A stretch of DNA of 64,000 bases from Listeria ivanovii subsp. londoniensis (GCF_000763495.1 NZ_CP009576.1:2771001-2835000), one strand, 5' to 3'; positions 27,981 to 36,298 are shown, counted from the first letter of the stretch. A program made the numbers and translations. The notes: generated from the letters alone by a model not told the origin.

Positions 27981-28060
27981 AAAAAAATGACGGAATATCC
28001 TGCCAACACTTGTGCAGAACTTCCGCCACCATTATAAACCGAAACTGTACTAATTGTAAA
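27981..28060 (-). promoter_or_regulatory. Promoter and terminator-like leader of the oppA-like gene
   Basis: Minus-strand promoter TTTACA (28055-28060), 18 bp, TATAAT (28031-28036). Right after the predicted start comes a hairpin with CGGAA/TTCCG and CTGC/GCAG stems (27991-28025) followed by seven T (27981-27987). The terminator therefore lies between promoter and gene. It may attenuate oppA transcription, or be the terminator of the preceding gene overlapped by the new promoter. Confidence 0.55.
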
Positions 28061-28078
28061 TAAAAACTGTTATCATTT

Positions 28079-28693
28079 TCATTTCTTGTTCAAGTAAACG
28101 CCCGATCCAATCACAATAATACACATTCCCATTAGCATAGCTAGCATTATGGAACTAGGGTCATTTCTCATAAATAAAGCAAGTGCAAAACAAATTGTAC
28201 CAGCGACATTTAGTGTAACAGTTGTGATTTTTCTAAGTAAGTTTCTTGACCATGCATCTATTTTTTTAAAACCGAGCATTGTTAAAAATTTAAATAGTTT
28301 TTTGGAGTATTGAATATAAGCAGCAAGCATTATCATAAATGCTCCTGCTGTAATTAATGAAAAGCGTCCTGTTGGAATATCATATCCTAAAGCGTAAAGA
28401 ATAATACTCATTTGAATAATCATAAGTAAAACAAGTAACAATCTAAAACAATACTCAAATTCTAATAAACTCTCTTGATTCACCTTTTCTTTACCGTAAT
28501 ATTCTGTTCCAGTAAACATAATCATCAAAAAAGGAATCATAATCAATCCTAACCATTTTTGCACAAACATATCTGGGGAGAAATCCGTACCGAAATGCAT
28601 CGCCACTTCAGAAGGTAGTAGCGGATATAACGCAGCAGAAATTCCTACTGTGAAAAAAATTATCATACTTGGAAATAATCCAATTTTCCTCAT
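28079..28693 (-). CDS. DUF1648/SdpI-like membrane protein
   Basis: Membrane protein of 204 residues with about six hydrophobic helices. The N-terminal segment SAALYPLLPSEVAMHFG resembles the DUF1648 motif (LP..I..HF...G) that precedes the SdpI-type domain, so it may belong to the family that includes the SdpI immunity/signalling protein. The frame is open from a TTG at 28711, but GAGGTG is well placed for the ATG at 28693 (MRKIGLFPS). It lies 23 bp after the nicotinamidase gene. Function unknown. Confidence 0.72.
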   Translation of the reverse strand: MRKIGLFPSMIIFFTVGISAALYPLLPSEVAMHFGTDFSPDMFVQKWLGLIMIPFLMIMFTGTEYYGKEKVNQESLLEFEYCFRLLLVLLMIIQMSIILYALGYDIPTGRFSLITAGAFMIMLAAYIQYSKKLFKFLTMLGFKKIDAWSRNLLRKITTVTLNVAGTICFALALFMRNDPSSIMLAMLMGMCIIVIGSGVYLNKK

Positions 28694-28716
28694 TCCCCTC
28701 ACCTCATCCAATAAAA

Positions 28717-29349
28717 TTACCCGCAGTAGGCGACAAGTTCCTCCCTTGTTTCGATAAGTTGAACTTTATCGGTGTTTGCTAGTTGTGTTCTCGTTTCATC
28801 AAAACCTTGTTCAGATAACGCACGTGTCGCGGGTAAATACACTACTACAGAAAAGCCTGCCCTACTTAACTGTATAACCGTAGTTTTCACGCAAAAATCA
28901 AATGCTAAACCTCCAACTAGAACTAAATCGACTTTTTCTTCTCGTAAATACTCTAAAACACCTGTTGAAAGCTGTTCAAGAATATCGTGGTAACACGCCC
29001 CGTATGGATGAATATCTCGTTCCAACCCTTTCCAAATGAAATAATTATAATCTGTCACTTGCGGTAACCCGTCTAATAGTTCAAAACCTTTTGTTCCAGG
29101 TTCACAGTGCCTTACCCAAGTGAGATCTGCATTTGGGTATTCTAGTGTCGCTAGCATTTCATCTTTTGAGTCAACTACCCATACTGCATTTTGTGGATGC
29201 GCATCTTTACTACCTATACGAAGCGACGCAAGACTCGCCATAAAGTTCAGTTCTGGAACAATTTTATCCCCGCCCGGCACAGGTAACTCATCTGGGCAAA
29301 GCGGCGAGAAACCTTTCTGTGCATCAATATCAAAAGCAGCAATTTTCAT
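28717..29349 (-). CDS. pncA: Nicotinamidase / isochorismatase-like hydrolase
   Basis: Cysteine hydrolase of 210 residues that probably converts nicotinamide to nicotinate for NAD salvage. The catalytic triad is visible as Asp8 (AFDIDAQKGF), a lysine in FIWKGLERDIHPYGAC and the nucleophilic cysteine in GLAFDFCVKTT, preceded by the cis-peptide region. Metal-binding residues DAHP near 49-52 match nicotinamidases rather than isochorismatases. The ATG directly follows the stop codon of the reductase gene with no gap, and GGAGG lies in the end of that gene. Confidence 0.87.
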   Translation of the reverse strand: MKIAAFDIDAQKGFSPLCPDELPVPGGDKIVPELNFMASLASLRIGSKDAHPQNAVWVVDSKDEMLATLEYPNADLTWVRHCEPGTKGFELLDGLPQVTDYNYFIWKGLERDIHPYGACYHDILEQLSTGVLEYLREEKVDLVLVGGLAFDFCVKTTVIQLSRAGFSVVVYLPATRALSEQGFDETRTQLANTDKVQLIETREELVAYCG

Positions 29350-29874
29350 TTAATTTTCCTCCAGATTTTTATAAGTCAATTGCGCAAATTGCCCAAATTG
29401 GCTAACTTTTTCGAGTTCTAACGCGTGCTCCTTATCTTCTTCAAATAACGGAATTCCTTTTCCTAAAATAATCGGAGCAACAGTAATCACAAAACGGTCA
29501 ATCGCCTTTTCTTTTAAAAATTGTTTAACTAATTTTGCGCCACCAACGAGCCAAATTTTTTCACCTTCGATATTGTTTAACCACGTATCTACTGTTCCAG
29601 CTACAAAATCAGCATACTCATCTTTTGTCCCTGCTTTTGTATTAGAAAAAACGTAGACATCTTTTTTACTATAAGGAAACGTATCAGTAAGCGAAAAAAT
29701 TTGTTGGTAAGTCGTTCGTCCCATGACAACCGTGTCAACATTATCAAAGAAGGCTTCATATCCAGCATCGTCTTCACTATCAATCGACTCTAACCATTCT
29801 ACGCTTCCGTTTTCATCTGCAATATAGCCGTCTAAGCTAACTGCGATATAAAGTGCTACTTGTTTTCCACTCAT
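29350..29874 (-). CDS. Dihydrofolate reductase-like (RibD C-terminal family) protein
   Basis: A 174-residue protein of the DHFR-like/RibD C-terminal fold, related to B. subtilis YwjB/YyaP. Visible features are the opening ALYIAVSLDGYIADENGSVEWL, the VMGRTTYQQI nucleotide-binding motif and IWLVGGAKLVKQFL. It probably uses NADPH but is not the housekeeping dihydrofolate reductase; the substrate is unknown. It starts 2 bp after the oxidoreductase gene and ends adjacent to the nicotinamidase gene, forming a tight operon of NAD(P)-linked proteins. Confidence 0.88.
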   Translation of the reverse strand: MSGKQVALYIAVSLDGYIADENGSVEWLESIDSEDDAGYEAFFDNVDTVVMGRTTYQQIFSLTDTFPYSKKDVYVFSNTKAGTKDEYADFVAGTVDTWLNNIEGEKIWLVGGAKLVKQFLKEKAIDRFVITVAPIILGKGIPLFEEDKEHALELEKVSQFGQFAQLTYKNLEEN

Positions 29875-29876
29875 TG

Positions 29877-30869
29877 CTACTCAAATCCTTTCACAACTAA
29901 TTTTCCAATCATTTTGCCAGAAGAGATAATTTCGTGTGCTTTTTCAATCGTTGTAGCATTTATAGGTGATAGCGTTTGGTTTAAGGTCGTTAAAAGTAAT
30001 CCTTCATCAAGCATGGCGGCGGCTTTCGTTAAGATTTCATGTTGTTTAATTTTGTCTGCTGTATCATACTTAGAACGAGTAAACATAAATTCATAACTAA
30101 AGGTGGCGCTCTTATCTTTTAAAAGCGACATTTTTACTGGTTCCGCTAGTTCTACAATCGAGCAAATTTTCCCTTGCGGATATATGGCTTCCTGCATGTC
30201 GTTCCAATGTGCATTGGTGTTGTGTAAACATAAAATAAAGTCGACTCCATCTGTGAAGCCAAGTTTTTTTAATTGCTTAGTTAAATTTTCTCGATGGTTA
30301 ATGACATGTTTAGCGCCGAATTGTTGTGTCCAATCGATAGTTTCTGTTCGTGATGCTGTTGATATAACTTCTAACCCTGCATATGCTGCTAGTTGAGTCG
30401 CAATAGACCCTACGCCACCCGCACCATTGATAATTAAAATCGACTTCCCTTTATCTTCAGGTATAATCCCTAACCGATCAAACAATGCTTCCCATGCGGT
30501 AATGGTTGTAAGAGGCATAGCAGCAGCCTCTTCTACGCTTAATTTACTTGGTTTTAAACCAACAAGTCTTTCATCAATCAAAGTGAATTCAGCATATGAT
30601 CCAGGTTTTGTAACATCTCCTGCAAAGTAAACCTCTTGTCCTTTTTCAAATAAGGTTACCTCTGAACCAGAATCCACTACTTCTCCTACTGCATCCCAGC
30701 CTAGAATTCTAACTTCTTCTATAGAATTGGCTGTGCGCATTTTTGTATCCACGGGATTTATGGAAATTGCGTTGATTTTTACTAATAAATCATGAGTTGC
30801 CGGAACCGGTCTAGCTACTTCAACATCTACAAAACTATTTGACATCTTTGTTAATCCAACTGCTTTCAT
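29877..30869 (-). CDS. Zinc-type alcohol dehydrogenase-like NADPH:quinone oxidoreductase
   Basis: Medium-chain dehydrogenase/reductase of 330 residues. The Rossmann motif is NGAGGVGSIATQLA, and the N-terminal GroES-like domain contains INPVDTKMR and the segment LGWDAVGEV. The catalytic-zinc cysteine/histidine ligands are missing, so it is a zinc-free quinone/enone reductase type. The longest frame starts at 30920 and would add 17 residues with no binding site; GAGGTG lies 7 bp before the ATG at 30869 (MKAVGLTKMS). First gene of a three- to four-gene operon. Confidence 0.88.
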   Translation of the reverse strand: MKAVGLTKMSNSFVDVEVARPVPATHDLLVKINAISINPVDTKMRTANSIEEVRILGWDAVGEVVDSGSEVTLFEKGQEVYFAGDVTKPGSYAEFTLIDERLVGLKPSKLSVEEAAAMPLTTITAWEALFDRLGIIPEDKGKSILIINGAGGVGSIATQLAAYAGLEVISTASRTETIDWTQQFGAKHVINHRENLTKQLKKLGFTDGVDFILCLHNTNAHWNDMQEAIYPQGKICSIVELAEPVKMSLLKDKSATFSYEFMFTRSKYDTADKIKQHEILTKAAAMLDEGLLLTTLNQTLSPINATTIEKAHEIISSGKMIGKLVVKGFE

Positions 30870-30923
30870 CTTACAACACCTCTTGTTTACTTTTCCCGAA
30901 TTTTTTAAAATAATGCACATTTA

Positions 30924-30957
30924 CATAAAAAAGCCTTCTCTAAATTCCGAGAAGGCA
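30924..30957 (-). terminator. Terminator after the zinc-ribbon membrane protein gene
   Basis: Perfect stem GCCTTCTC/GAGAAGGC (30933-30940 with 30949-30956) followed by six T on the minus strand. Confidence 0.9.
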
Positions 30958-30965
30958 TTAAAAAG

Positions 30966-31232
30966 CTATTTTTCGTCTAAGAAATCACTGTCTTTGAATT
31001 TCATTTTAGCATGGCAAGCTGGACATTTTAATTTTAACTTACCACCATGAGAATGTTCCACGCCTTCTTTGGTTTGAAGGAGCATTTTACTACCTTTTTT
31101 AAGTAAGGGAATCGCGATAACAACACCAATAATCGTAAGTGTTGCTAAAATTCCAATAAACACTAAGGTTAGAGCAATCATAACGATAAAAGCTTTTTTC
31201 AAAAAATGACCTAAATCAACTTGTTCTTCCAT
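30966..31232 (-). CDS. Small membrane protein with C-terminal CxxC
   Basis: An 88-residue protein with a central hydrophobic region (about 12-44) and a cytosolic tail containing HSHGG and a single CPACHAKMKF motif. With one CxxC per chain, zinc binding would need a partner or dimer. The TTG at 31241 lies too close to GAGGAG; the ATG at 31232 (MEEQVDLG) is better spaced. It lies 49 bp after the cation transporter gene in the same direction and may be cotranscribed. Function unknown; a metal-related role is only suggested by context. Confidence 0.75.
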   Translation of the reverse strand: MEEQVDLGHFLKKAFIVMIALTLVFIGILATLTIIGVVIAIPLLKKGSKMLLQTKEGVEHSHGGKLKLKCPACHAKMKFKDSDFLDEK

Positions 31233-31280
31233 CTTATTCAACTCCTCTGATTAATATCTCAATCATATCATGAAGTTGTA

Positions 31281-32192
31281 TTAATTGCAGTGATGATGGT
31301 GCGCATGGTTACCTTCTAATTGAATTGTACTATGTTCTAATGAATAATTTTCTTGTAAGTATTGTTCGATGTTAGCTAGAATTTTATCGCGGTCAGCATC
31401 TTCTTTTACTGTTAAATGTGCGGTTAATGCATTGAAGTCAGAAGTAATTGCCCAAACATGTAAATCGTGTACTTCTGCTACTCCTTCTTGGTCTTCGAAA
31501 AAATTTTTCACTTCATCGGTATTCACATTCGCTGGTTTACCTTCCATCAAAATATGAACCGCATCTTTTAATACACGCCAACCACTTACTAAAATAAGCG
31601 CCGCAACAATGACACTGGCAATCGGATCAGCAATGTTCCAGCCAAGGAAGATAATAAGTAAGGCTGCGATAATTGCCCCAACGGAACCGAGTAAATCACC
31701 AAGCACATGTAAAAAAGCACTACGCATATTCAAATTTTCACTTGTGTCGCCTTTCATTAAGATCCAAGCAACTAATAGATTAACGAGTAATCCGATAACT
31801 GAAATAGTCATCATTCCTGCACCAATTACTTGTGGTGGATTAAAGAAGCGACCAATTGCTTCGTAAAAAATAAAGACAGAAATCCCTACAAGTGTTAGAC
31901 CATTTAAAAAGGCTGCTAATATTTCAAACCGTTTATAGCCATATGTTTTGTCTGCGCTAGCTGCTTTTTCTCCAAATTTAAATGCCGCCAAACTCAAACC
32001 GAGAGCTACTGCATCACTCAGCATATGTCCTGCATCTGAAAGCAGCGCCAAACTATTGGTCATAATTCCACCAATAACTTCCACTACCATAAAAGTAGCA
32101 ATTAAAATAAAACTAGTAAATAATGCTTTTTTATTCGCATTATGCGCATGGTTATGATTATGTCCATGTGCGTGATCATGATTATGTGACAT
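31281..32192 (-). CDS. czcD: Cation diffusion facilitator (zinc efflux)
   Basis: CDF-family antiporter of 303 residues that exports Zn(II) and related divalent metals. Six membrane helices are visible, with the metal-site pattern SLALLSDAGHMLSDAV (helix 2) and a matching HVLGDLLGSVGA (helix 5), and a cytosolic ferredoxin-like C-terminal domain (EVHDLHVWAIT). The N terminus is very His-rich (HNHDHAHGHNHNHAH) and the C terminus ends in HAHHHH. The upstream region has ATATGC-containing repeats that could bind a CzrA-type repressor, but I could not fit the consensus. Confidence 0.92.
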   Translation of the reverse strand: MSHNHDHAHGHNHNHAHNANKKALFTSFILIATFMVVEVIGGIMTNSLALLSDAGHMLSDAVALGLSLAAFKFGEKAASADKTYGYKRFEILAAFLNGLTLVGISVFIFYEAIGRFFNPPQVIGAGMMTISVIGLLVNLLVAWILMKGDTSENLNMRSAFLHVLGDLLGSVGAIIAALLIIFLGWNIADPIASVIVAALILVSGWRVLKDAVHILMEGKPANVNTDEVKNFFEDQEGVAEVHDLHVWAITSDFNALTAHLTVKEDADRDKILANIEQYLQENYSLEHSTIQLEGNHAHHHHCN

Positions 32193-32274
32193 ATGATTAC
32201 TTCCCCTCTATGAACAACAATTTTCTTTATATGCATATGTTAGCATATATACATTTTTCGCGCAAGACCCTTTT

Positions 32275-32317
32275 TAAAAAAACCCTTCAGACAACTATTT
32301 TTTCGTCTAAAGGGGTT
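32275..32317 (-). terminator. Terminator after the HAD phosphatase gene
   Basis: Stem AACCCTTCAGAC with GTCTAAAGGGGTT (one bulge), followed by seven T on the minus strand. Confidence 0.87.
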
Positions 32318-32321
32318 CATT

Positions 32322-33149
32322 TTATAATATTTCTTCTTGCATAAACAATCCTAAGCCACCAATATCGTGGTGTTTTGCTATTTTATCTGCTTTTTCGAGA
32401 GCTAATGGAATGCCATTTTCCATCGCTACACCAATTTTTGCTAACTCAATCATACCTACATCATTTTCGTTGTCTCCAAAAGCAATAGTGGATTCTAAAT
32501 GGATATAACCATTCTCCGCAAGATATGTAATACCTTTTGCTTTATCAATCCCTTCATTCATAATATCGATTAAGTTGGAGGCTGACGCAAGAACGGATAG
32601 CGGCAATCCTTGCAACGCAGCTTTGATTTGAGCTCGCTTTGCCTCATCCGATTCAATAACTAGCACTTTGAGCGGGTATTCTCCTTCCCGCAGTGTACCA
32701 AATGGGTCTTTAGTCAAAGTAATTGGGACTTGTTCGTTTTCTGGTAAACTTTTATTTAATTCATTGAAAAAGGCGATTTTACCAGTGTTTGTTGGACCAA
32801 TAATTCGTTCTGTCGTGTAAATGTGGTAATTAACTTCAAGTGGTTGAAGTGTTTCTAGGACTGTTTTTATTAGGTCGAGCTCTATATTACTTTTATATAA
32901 AATTTCTCCAGTAGTAAAGTCTCTTACTAATCCTCCATTACAAGAAATAACTGGGGTTTTGATTTTCAGTTCGTGAATGAATGGCAATATAGCTAAATCA
33001 AGCCGACCAGTTGCCAGAAAAAGTTTGTTGCCATTTTGTTGCCAATCCATTAAAACTTCTTTATTTAGTGGATGAATTTGGTCGCCTTTTTTTACAAGTA
33101 AAGTTCCATCCATGTCGGTAATAACCGTGTCAATTACACTGTTTGTCAA
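32322..33149 (-). CDS. Cof-type HAD-superfamily phosphatase
   Basis: HAD phosphatase of 275 residues (subclass IIB cap). Motif I DMDGTLL (Asp12, Asp14), motif II LATGR, the catalytic lysine in the IDKAKGITYL segment and motif IV FGDNENDVGMI are all in place. The family hydrolyses sugar phosphates, flavin mononucleotide or pyridoxal phosphate; the substrate is unknown. TTG start at 33149 with AAGGGTG nine bases upstream. A promoter (GTGACA-17-TATAAT) lies in the divergent region with the lipoprotein gene. Confidence 0.9.
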   Translation of the reverse strand: MTNSVIDTVITDMDGTLLVKKGDQIHPLNKEVLMDWQQNGNKLFLATGRLDLAILPFIHELKIKTPVISCNGGLVRDFTTGEILYKSNIELDLIKTVLETLQPLEVNYHIYTTERIIGPTNTGKIAFFNELNKSLPENEQVPITLTKDPFGTLREGEYPLKVLVIESDEAKRAQIKAALQGLPLSVLASASNLIDIMNEGIDKAKGITYLAENGYIHLESTIAFGDNENDVGMIELAKIGVAMENGIPLALEKADKIAKHHDIGGLGLFMQEEIL

Positions 33150-33264
33150 TTATTTTCGCACCCTTCTAAAATTCCATTATTATGTATCTCGATTATAGAC
33201 GAGTTTCACATGATTGTCACGCTGATATTTGATATACTTAGGTAGAAATGGAGGCAGATAATTA
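33150..33264. promoter_or_regulatory. Divergent promoter region
   Basis: Contains GTGACA-17-TATAAT for the HAD gene (minus strand) and an extended -10 TGA-TATACT (33232-33240, plus strand) for the lipoprotein hydrolase gene. Confidence 0.55.
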
Positions 33265-34143
33265 GTGAAAAAATATCTTGTTACAATCCTAATTTTACTT
33301 TTTGGCGGGCTAGTTCTTAGCGCTTGCCGGAATGATGATGAGTTCCTAAACACCGCGCCCCCTAAAGTGGATTTGAAAACTGAAATTCCGATTATTTTAA
33401 TTCATGGAAGTGGTGGCGATACACATTCATTAGATGAAATTGCCGACCATTTAACGAATGATTTCGCTAGTTCCAAGGATGAACTCGCGATGTCCATCAG
33501 CAGTAACGGAAAAGTTTCCTATCAAGGAGAACTAACAAAAGATGCTCACCGACCAATTATTAAGCTCGGATTTGATAAAAATCAAGCATCTCCTGACAAA
33601 TGGGCAGAATGGTTACATATTGCTGTTACAGATTTAAAATCGCGTTATGGATTCACTCAAATGGACGGGGTTGGTCATTCAAATGGCGGTCTAGCACTCA
33701 CTTATTTTGCAGAGAATGATAGCGAGGATAAAACCGTCCCTACTTTGAGGAAACTAATCGCAATCGGGTCGCCATTCAATGACTTGAACGCCGATGATAA
33801 TGCTGGTACCCTTGATTTTCAAAAATTACCAACTTATACAAAACAAATGACTTATTTTATGGATAATAAGACGAAACTAAATCCAAATCTCGAAGTGCTT
33901 TCTATTGCCGGGAAAATTAGCGAGGAGGGAGAATCAACAGATGGTATCGTCCCAACAAACAGCTCTCTAGCTTCCAGACTGTTTGTACCTAAAAATGCAA
34001 AAGTCTATATGGAAGATTTGCAAGTTGATGATAGCGCTGTTCACCAAACATTGCACGAAACACCAGAAAGCATCAAAAAAGTCTATTGGTTTTTGGAAAA
34101 ATTCCATTCTGACAAAAGCGTAACAAAATTGGTTTCTAAATAG
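33265..34143 (+). CDS. DUF915 alpha/beta-hydrolase lipoprotein
   Basis: A 292-residue cell-surface hydrolase. The signal sequence ends in the lipobox LSAC (Cys21). The mature part has the oxyanion region IPIILIHGSGG, the nucleophile elbow GVGHSNGG (Ser near 139), a downstream Asp (SIAGK...DGIVP region) and a His near the end, as in the DUF915 family of Gram-positive exported hydrolases. GTG start with GGAGG ten bases upstream. Substrate not known; lipase or esterase activity is a reasonable guess. It is followed by the ABM-domain gene 9 bp later. Confidence 0.88.
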   Translation: MKKYLVTILILLFGGLVLSACRNDDEFLNTAPPKVDLKTEIPIILIHGSGGDTHSLDEIADHLTNDFASSKDELAMSISSNGKVSYQGELTKDAHRPIIKLGFDKNQASPDKWAEWLHIAVTDLKSRYGFTQMDGVGHSNGGLALTYFAENDSEDKTVPTLRKLIAIGSPFNDLNADDNAGTLDFQKLPTYTKQMTYFMDNKTKLNPNLEVLSIAGKISEEGESTDGIVPTNSSLASRLFVPKNAKVYMEDLQVDDSAVHQTLHETPESIKKVYWFLEKFHSDKSVTKLVSK

Positions 34144-34152
34144 GAGGAAAAA

Positions 34153-34443
34153 ATGCTATATATTGAAGCAAAAGTACAGGTTAACCCCACCTTGGTAGAA
34201 GAGTTTTTGGCAGAAGTAAAATTAGTCATTGCAGATTCCTTACAAGAAGAAGGAAATTATGGCTATCAACTAGTTCGTTCAGTAGACGAGATAAACACCT
34301 TTTATATTTTAGAAAAATGGGCAGATAATGCAGCAATTAAATTTCACAATAGCACCGCGCATTATAAAAAATTCAAACAAAATGTCCCTACATTTTTAGC
34401 AACACCAATTGAAGTCGCTTTACTTAGTCCGGTTGAAAAATAG
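34153..34443 (+). CDS. Antibiotic biosynthesis monooxygenase (ABM) domain protein
   Basis: A 96-residue single-domain protein of the dimeric alpha/beta-barrel fold (ABM family, YgiN-like). Seen are the opening strand MLYIEAKVQVNP, the central EEGNYGYQLVRSVDE and the FYILEKWADNAAIKFHNSTAHYKKF signature. Relatives act as small quinol monooxygenases or heme-degrading enzymes, but those need extra residues that I cannot confirm here. GGAGG ribosome binding site; in an operon with the upstream lipoprotein. Confidence 0.85.
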   Translation: MLYIEAKVQVNPTLVEEFLAEVKLVIADSLQEEGNYGYQLVRSVDEINTFYILEKWADNAAIKFHNSTAHYKKFKQNVPTFLATPIEVALLSPVEK

Positions 34444-34450
34444 TAAAGTA

Positions 34451-34587
34451 GACTGGGACATAACTAAAGCACTGAGATAAAAGTTAGGAAATAGAAAAGC
34501 AGAAAGCATTGTATAGAGCCATTTTCAAAAAAATGGAATAGACATGATTTCTGCTTATTTTTCATTTAGAGACCCTTTTGCCCAGCC
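34451..34587. repeat. Long imperfect inverted repeat between convergent genes
   Basis: The ends GACTGGG (34451-34457) and CCCAGCC (34581-34587) pair, as do AAGCAGAAA (34498-34505) and TTTCTGCTT (34548-34556) and further inner segments down to a CCATTTT/AAAATGG loop. The sequence of the left arm strongly resembles the reverse complement of the right arm. A T tract follows on the plus strand. It sits exactly between two convergent genes and probably ends both transcripts. The TGGGACA-type arms recall dispersed intergenic hairpin repeats of Gram-positive genomes. Confidence 0.7.
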
Positions 34588-34596
34588 TCACTTTTT

Positions 34597-35772
34597 TTAT
34601 TCGTTAAGCCATAAAAATATTTGATCATTCCCATCGTAACCTGCGCCATTTTGACAATGCAAATCAGAGGAAAAATGCTCTTTATCAAATAAAATCTGCT
34701 TTTTATGTTTTGCGGGAATCTGTTCGAAAAATTGATTTCCAAGTTGATAGTTATAATAATTTTCATTTTTAGCAACAAAGACTAAAGTATCCGTATGCAG
34801 CTTTTCGTAAGCAACTGTCTCATCAAATTCACCACATATTGCTAGCAAGTTATTTAGCGAATTCGCACCAAACACCCATTTCGCATGTTCTACTTGCCAG
34901 TTTAAAAAGGGACTGTGCGCGATATAAAACGAAGCAATTTTTTCTAAAGGCGGCGGAAATCCTTTATCTAAAAAAGAATGCAAGAAAAACGGCAATGGTT
35001 TTTTCAGCGAATCGAGCATCGAAGGGAAATAATTGTACAAAATAATTCTATCAAATAAACTATTGTCTAAACTTGCCGCTCTTGAAAGCAGTAGTCCTCC
35101 AAGTGAAATGCCTACACCAATTTTCTTCCCAAAAAGCCCGATTTTATCTTGATAATAATTTATCACTTCGTTGACTACATTATTCCATGCAGCTGTAAAG
35201 GGGACTCCTGCTTTACGAATGACATCAGATTGACCTGGGCCTTCGTATAACACCACATCGTAACCATTAGCTAAGGTAGCTTTCACATTAGTGAAATAGA
35301 GTTCCTCAAGAAGCGCATCGAAACCACCACAAATATAGAAGGTCCCTTTTGATGGTTGCGAAGTTTTAAAAAAGAGTGTCCTTAATTTAGTTCTTGCATA
35401 CGTAATGTTGTGCTCCGTATACGCAATCTTTTTAATGGCTAAAGCTTGATAAAATAACTCCACTGATTTATTATAAACAACGATTTTCCGACTATCTTTT
35501 GGATGCAAAAAAAATTCTGCTGCTTGATAATATCTACTTGAGCGAAATAAAGCATTCCCTTTACTTTCATCTGAATAAAAATGTATAGCTCGATCTTCCA
35601 ATGTTTTTGCAAATTTCGACCATTCCAGGTACCACGACTCATAATTGCCATCTTTAATTTTCTCGGTTACTGTTGCTACTTCCCCATAATCCGCACCACC
35701 AGATGGTGTATACCAAAGCAATCTTGTCGTTTCAAATTCAAACTCAAACGTTTTAAAAAAATGCCGTTTCAT
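34597..35772 (-). CDS. Alpha/beta hydrolase (FrsA/DUF1100-like)
   Basis: A 391-residue serine hydrolase fold protein with a long N-terminal alpha-helical region (about 1-140), an oxyanion segment GTFYICGGFDALLEE, the nucleophile elbow GVGISLGG (Ser near 245), and near the end DKEHFSSDLHCQNG holding a likely catalytic His. The layout resembles FrsA-like hydrolases and 2,6-dihydroxypseudooxynicotine hydrolase-type enzymes, which often act on C-C bonds. Substrate unknown. It is divergent from an HxlR regulator whose likely operator covers its promoter. Confidence 0.8.
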   Translation of the reverse strand: MKRHFFKTFEFEFETTRLLWYTPSGGADYGEVATVTEKIKDGNYESWYLEWSKFAKTLEDRAIHFYSDESKGNALFRSSRYYQAAEFFLHPKDSRKIVVYNKSVELFYQALAIKKIAYTEHNITYARTKLRTLFFKTSQPSKGTFYICGGFDALLEELYFTNVKATLANGYDVVLYEGPGQSDVIRKAGVPFTAAWNNVVNEVINYYQDKIGLFGKKIGVGISLGGLLLSRAASLDNSLFDRIILYNYFPSMLDSLKKPLPFFLHSFLDKGFPPPLEKIASFYIAHSPFLNWQVEHAKWVFGANSLNNLLAICGEFDETVAYEKLHTDTLVFVAKNENYYNYQLGNQFFEQIPAKHKKQILFDKEHFSSDLHCQNGAGYDGNDQIFLWLNE

Positions 35773-35805
35773 AAAGTTGGATTCTCCTTGTCTATGTTAT
35801 ACTTG

Positions 35806-35825
35806 TGATTATAGGCAATTAATCA
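35806..35825. promoter_or_regulatory. Candidate operator in the hydrolase-hxlR divergent region
   Basis: Perfect inverted repeat TGATTA (35806-35811), 8 bp, TAATCA (35820-35825), overlapping possible -10 elements for both directions. It is a plausible binding site for the adjacent HxlR regulator. Confidence 0.5.
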
Positions 35826-35850
35826 TTTACAGAAAAGAGGTTACTTACAA

Positions 35851-36204
35851 GTGCATCCTAATGAAAATGTTTCAGATGATATGAGGCTTAGAGAATTAGC
35901 ATTACCACTCCTTGGAAAATGGGTACCTTTTATATTGATTCTATTATCCGAAAGGCCTTATCATTTTGCGGAGTTGGAGCGAACAATGACTGGTGTTTCC
36001 AGAAAAGTTTTGAATGAAAACCTGCTTAACTTACAAGCTTCTGGCATCCTCCACAAAAGTGGTGAATCTTCTACTGGTTTTCCAGTATATTACAGTTTAA
36101 CAGAACTAGGAGAAAGTAGTTTATTTATTTTAGAAAATATCAAAAGTTGGCTACGAGAAAATGAAGAACTAATTCGTAGTAATCGGAAAAACTTTTTTGA
36201 ATAA
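35851..36204 (+). CDS. HxlR-family transcriptional regulator
   Basis: A 117-residue winged helix-turn-helix regulator of the HxlR/MarR-like family: LLGKWVPFILILLSERPYHFAELERTM, then the recognition part GVSRKVLNENLLNLQASGIL and the wing FPVYYSLTELGESL-type segment. It lacks the N-terminal cysteine of redox-sensing HxlR proteins, so it probably senses a ligand. GTG start preceded by AAGAGG. Divergent from the hydrolase gene, which it probably controls. Confidence 0.88.
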   Translation: MHPNENVSDDMRLRELALPLLGKWVPFILILLSERPYHFAELERTMTGVSRKVLNENLLNLQASGILHKSGESSTGFPVYYSLTELGESSLFILENIKSWLRENEELIRSNRKNFFE

Positions 36205-36208
36205 TGAA

Positions 36209-36296
36209 AAAAGCAGTCATCTAATATAGTACGCTCCGAAAGTTAGATTTTATGGTCTAACTTTTGGAACGCACTATATAATCGGCTGCTTTTTCT
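36209..36296. terminator. Long bidirectional terminator between hxlR-like gene and fdhD
   Basis: An 80-nt hairpin: AGCAG/CTGCT base, TATAGT/ACTATA and CTCCGAAAGTTAGA with TCTAACTTTTGGA inside, with T tracts on both strands. Confidence 0.87.
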
Positions 36297-36298
36297 AA

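Noticed and set aside
32193-32260. CzrA or Zur operator before the zinc exporter gene
   Set aside because: There are ATATGC repeats, but neither consensus can be aligned convincingly.
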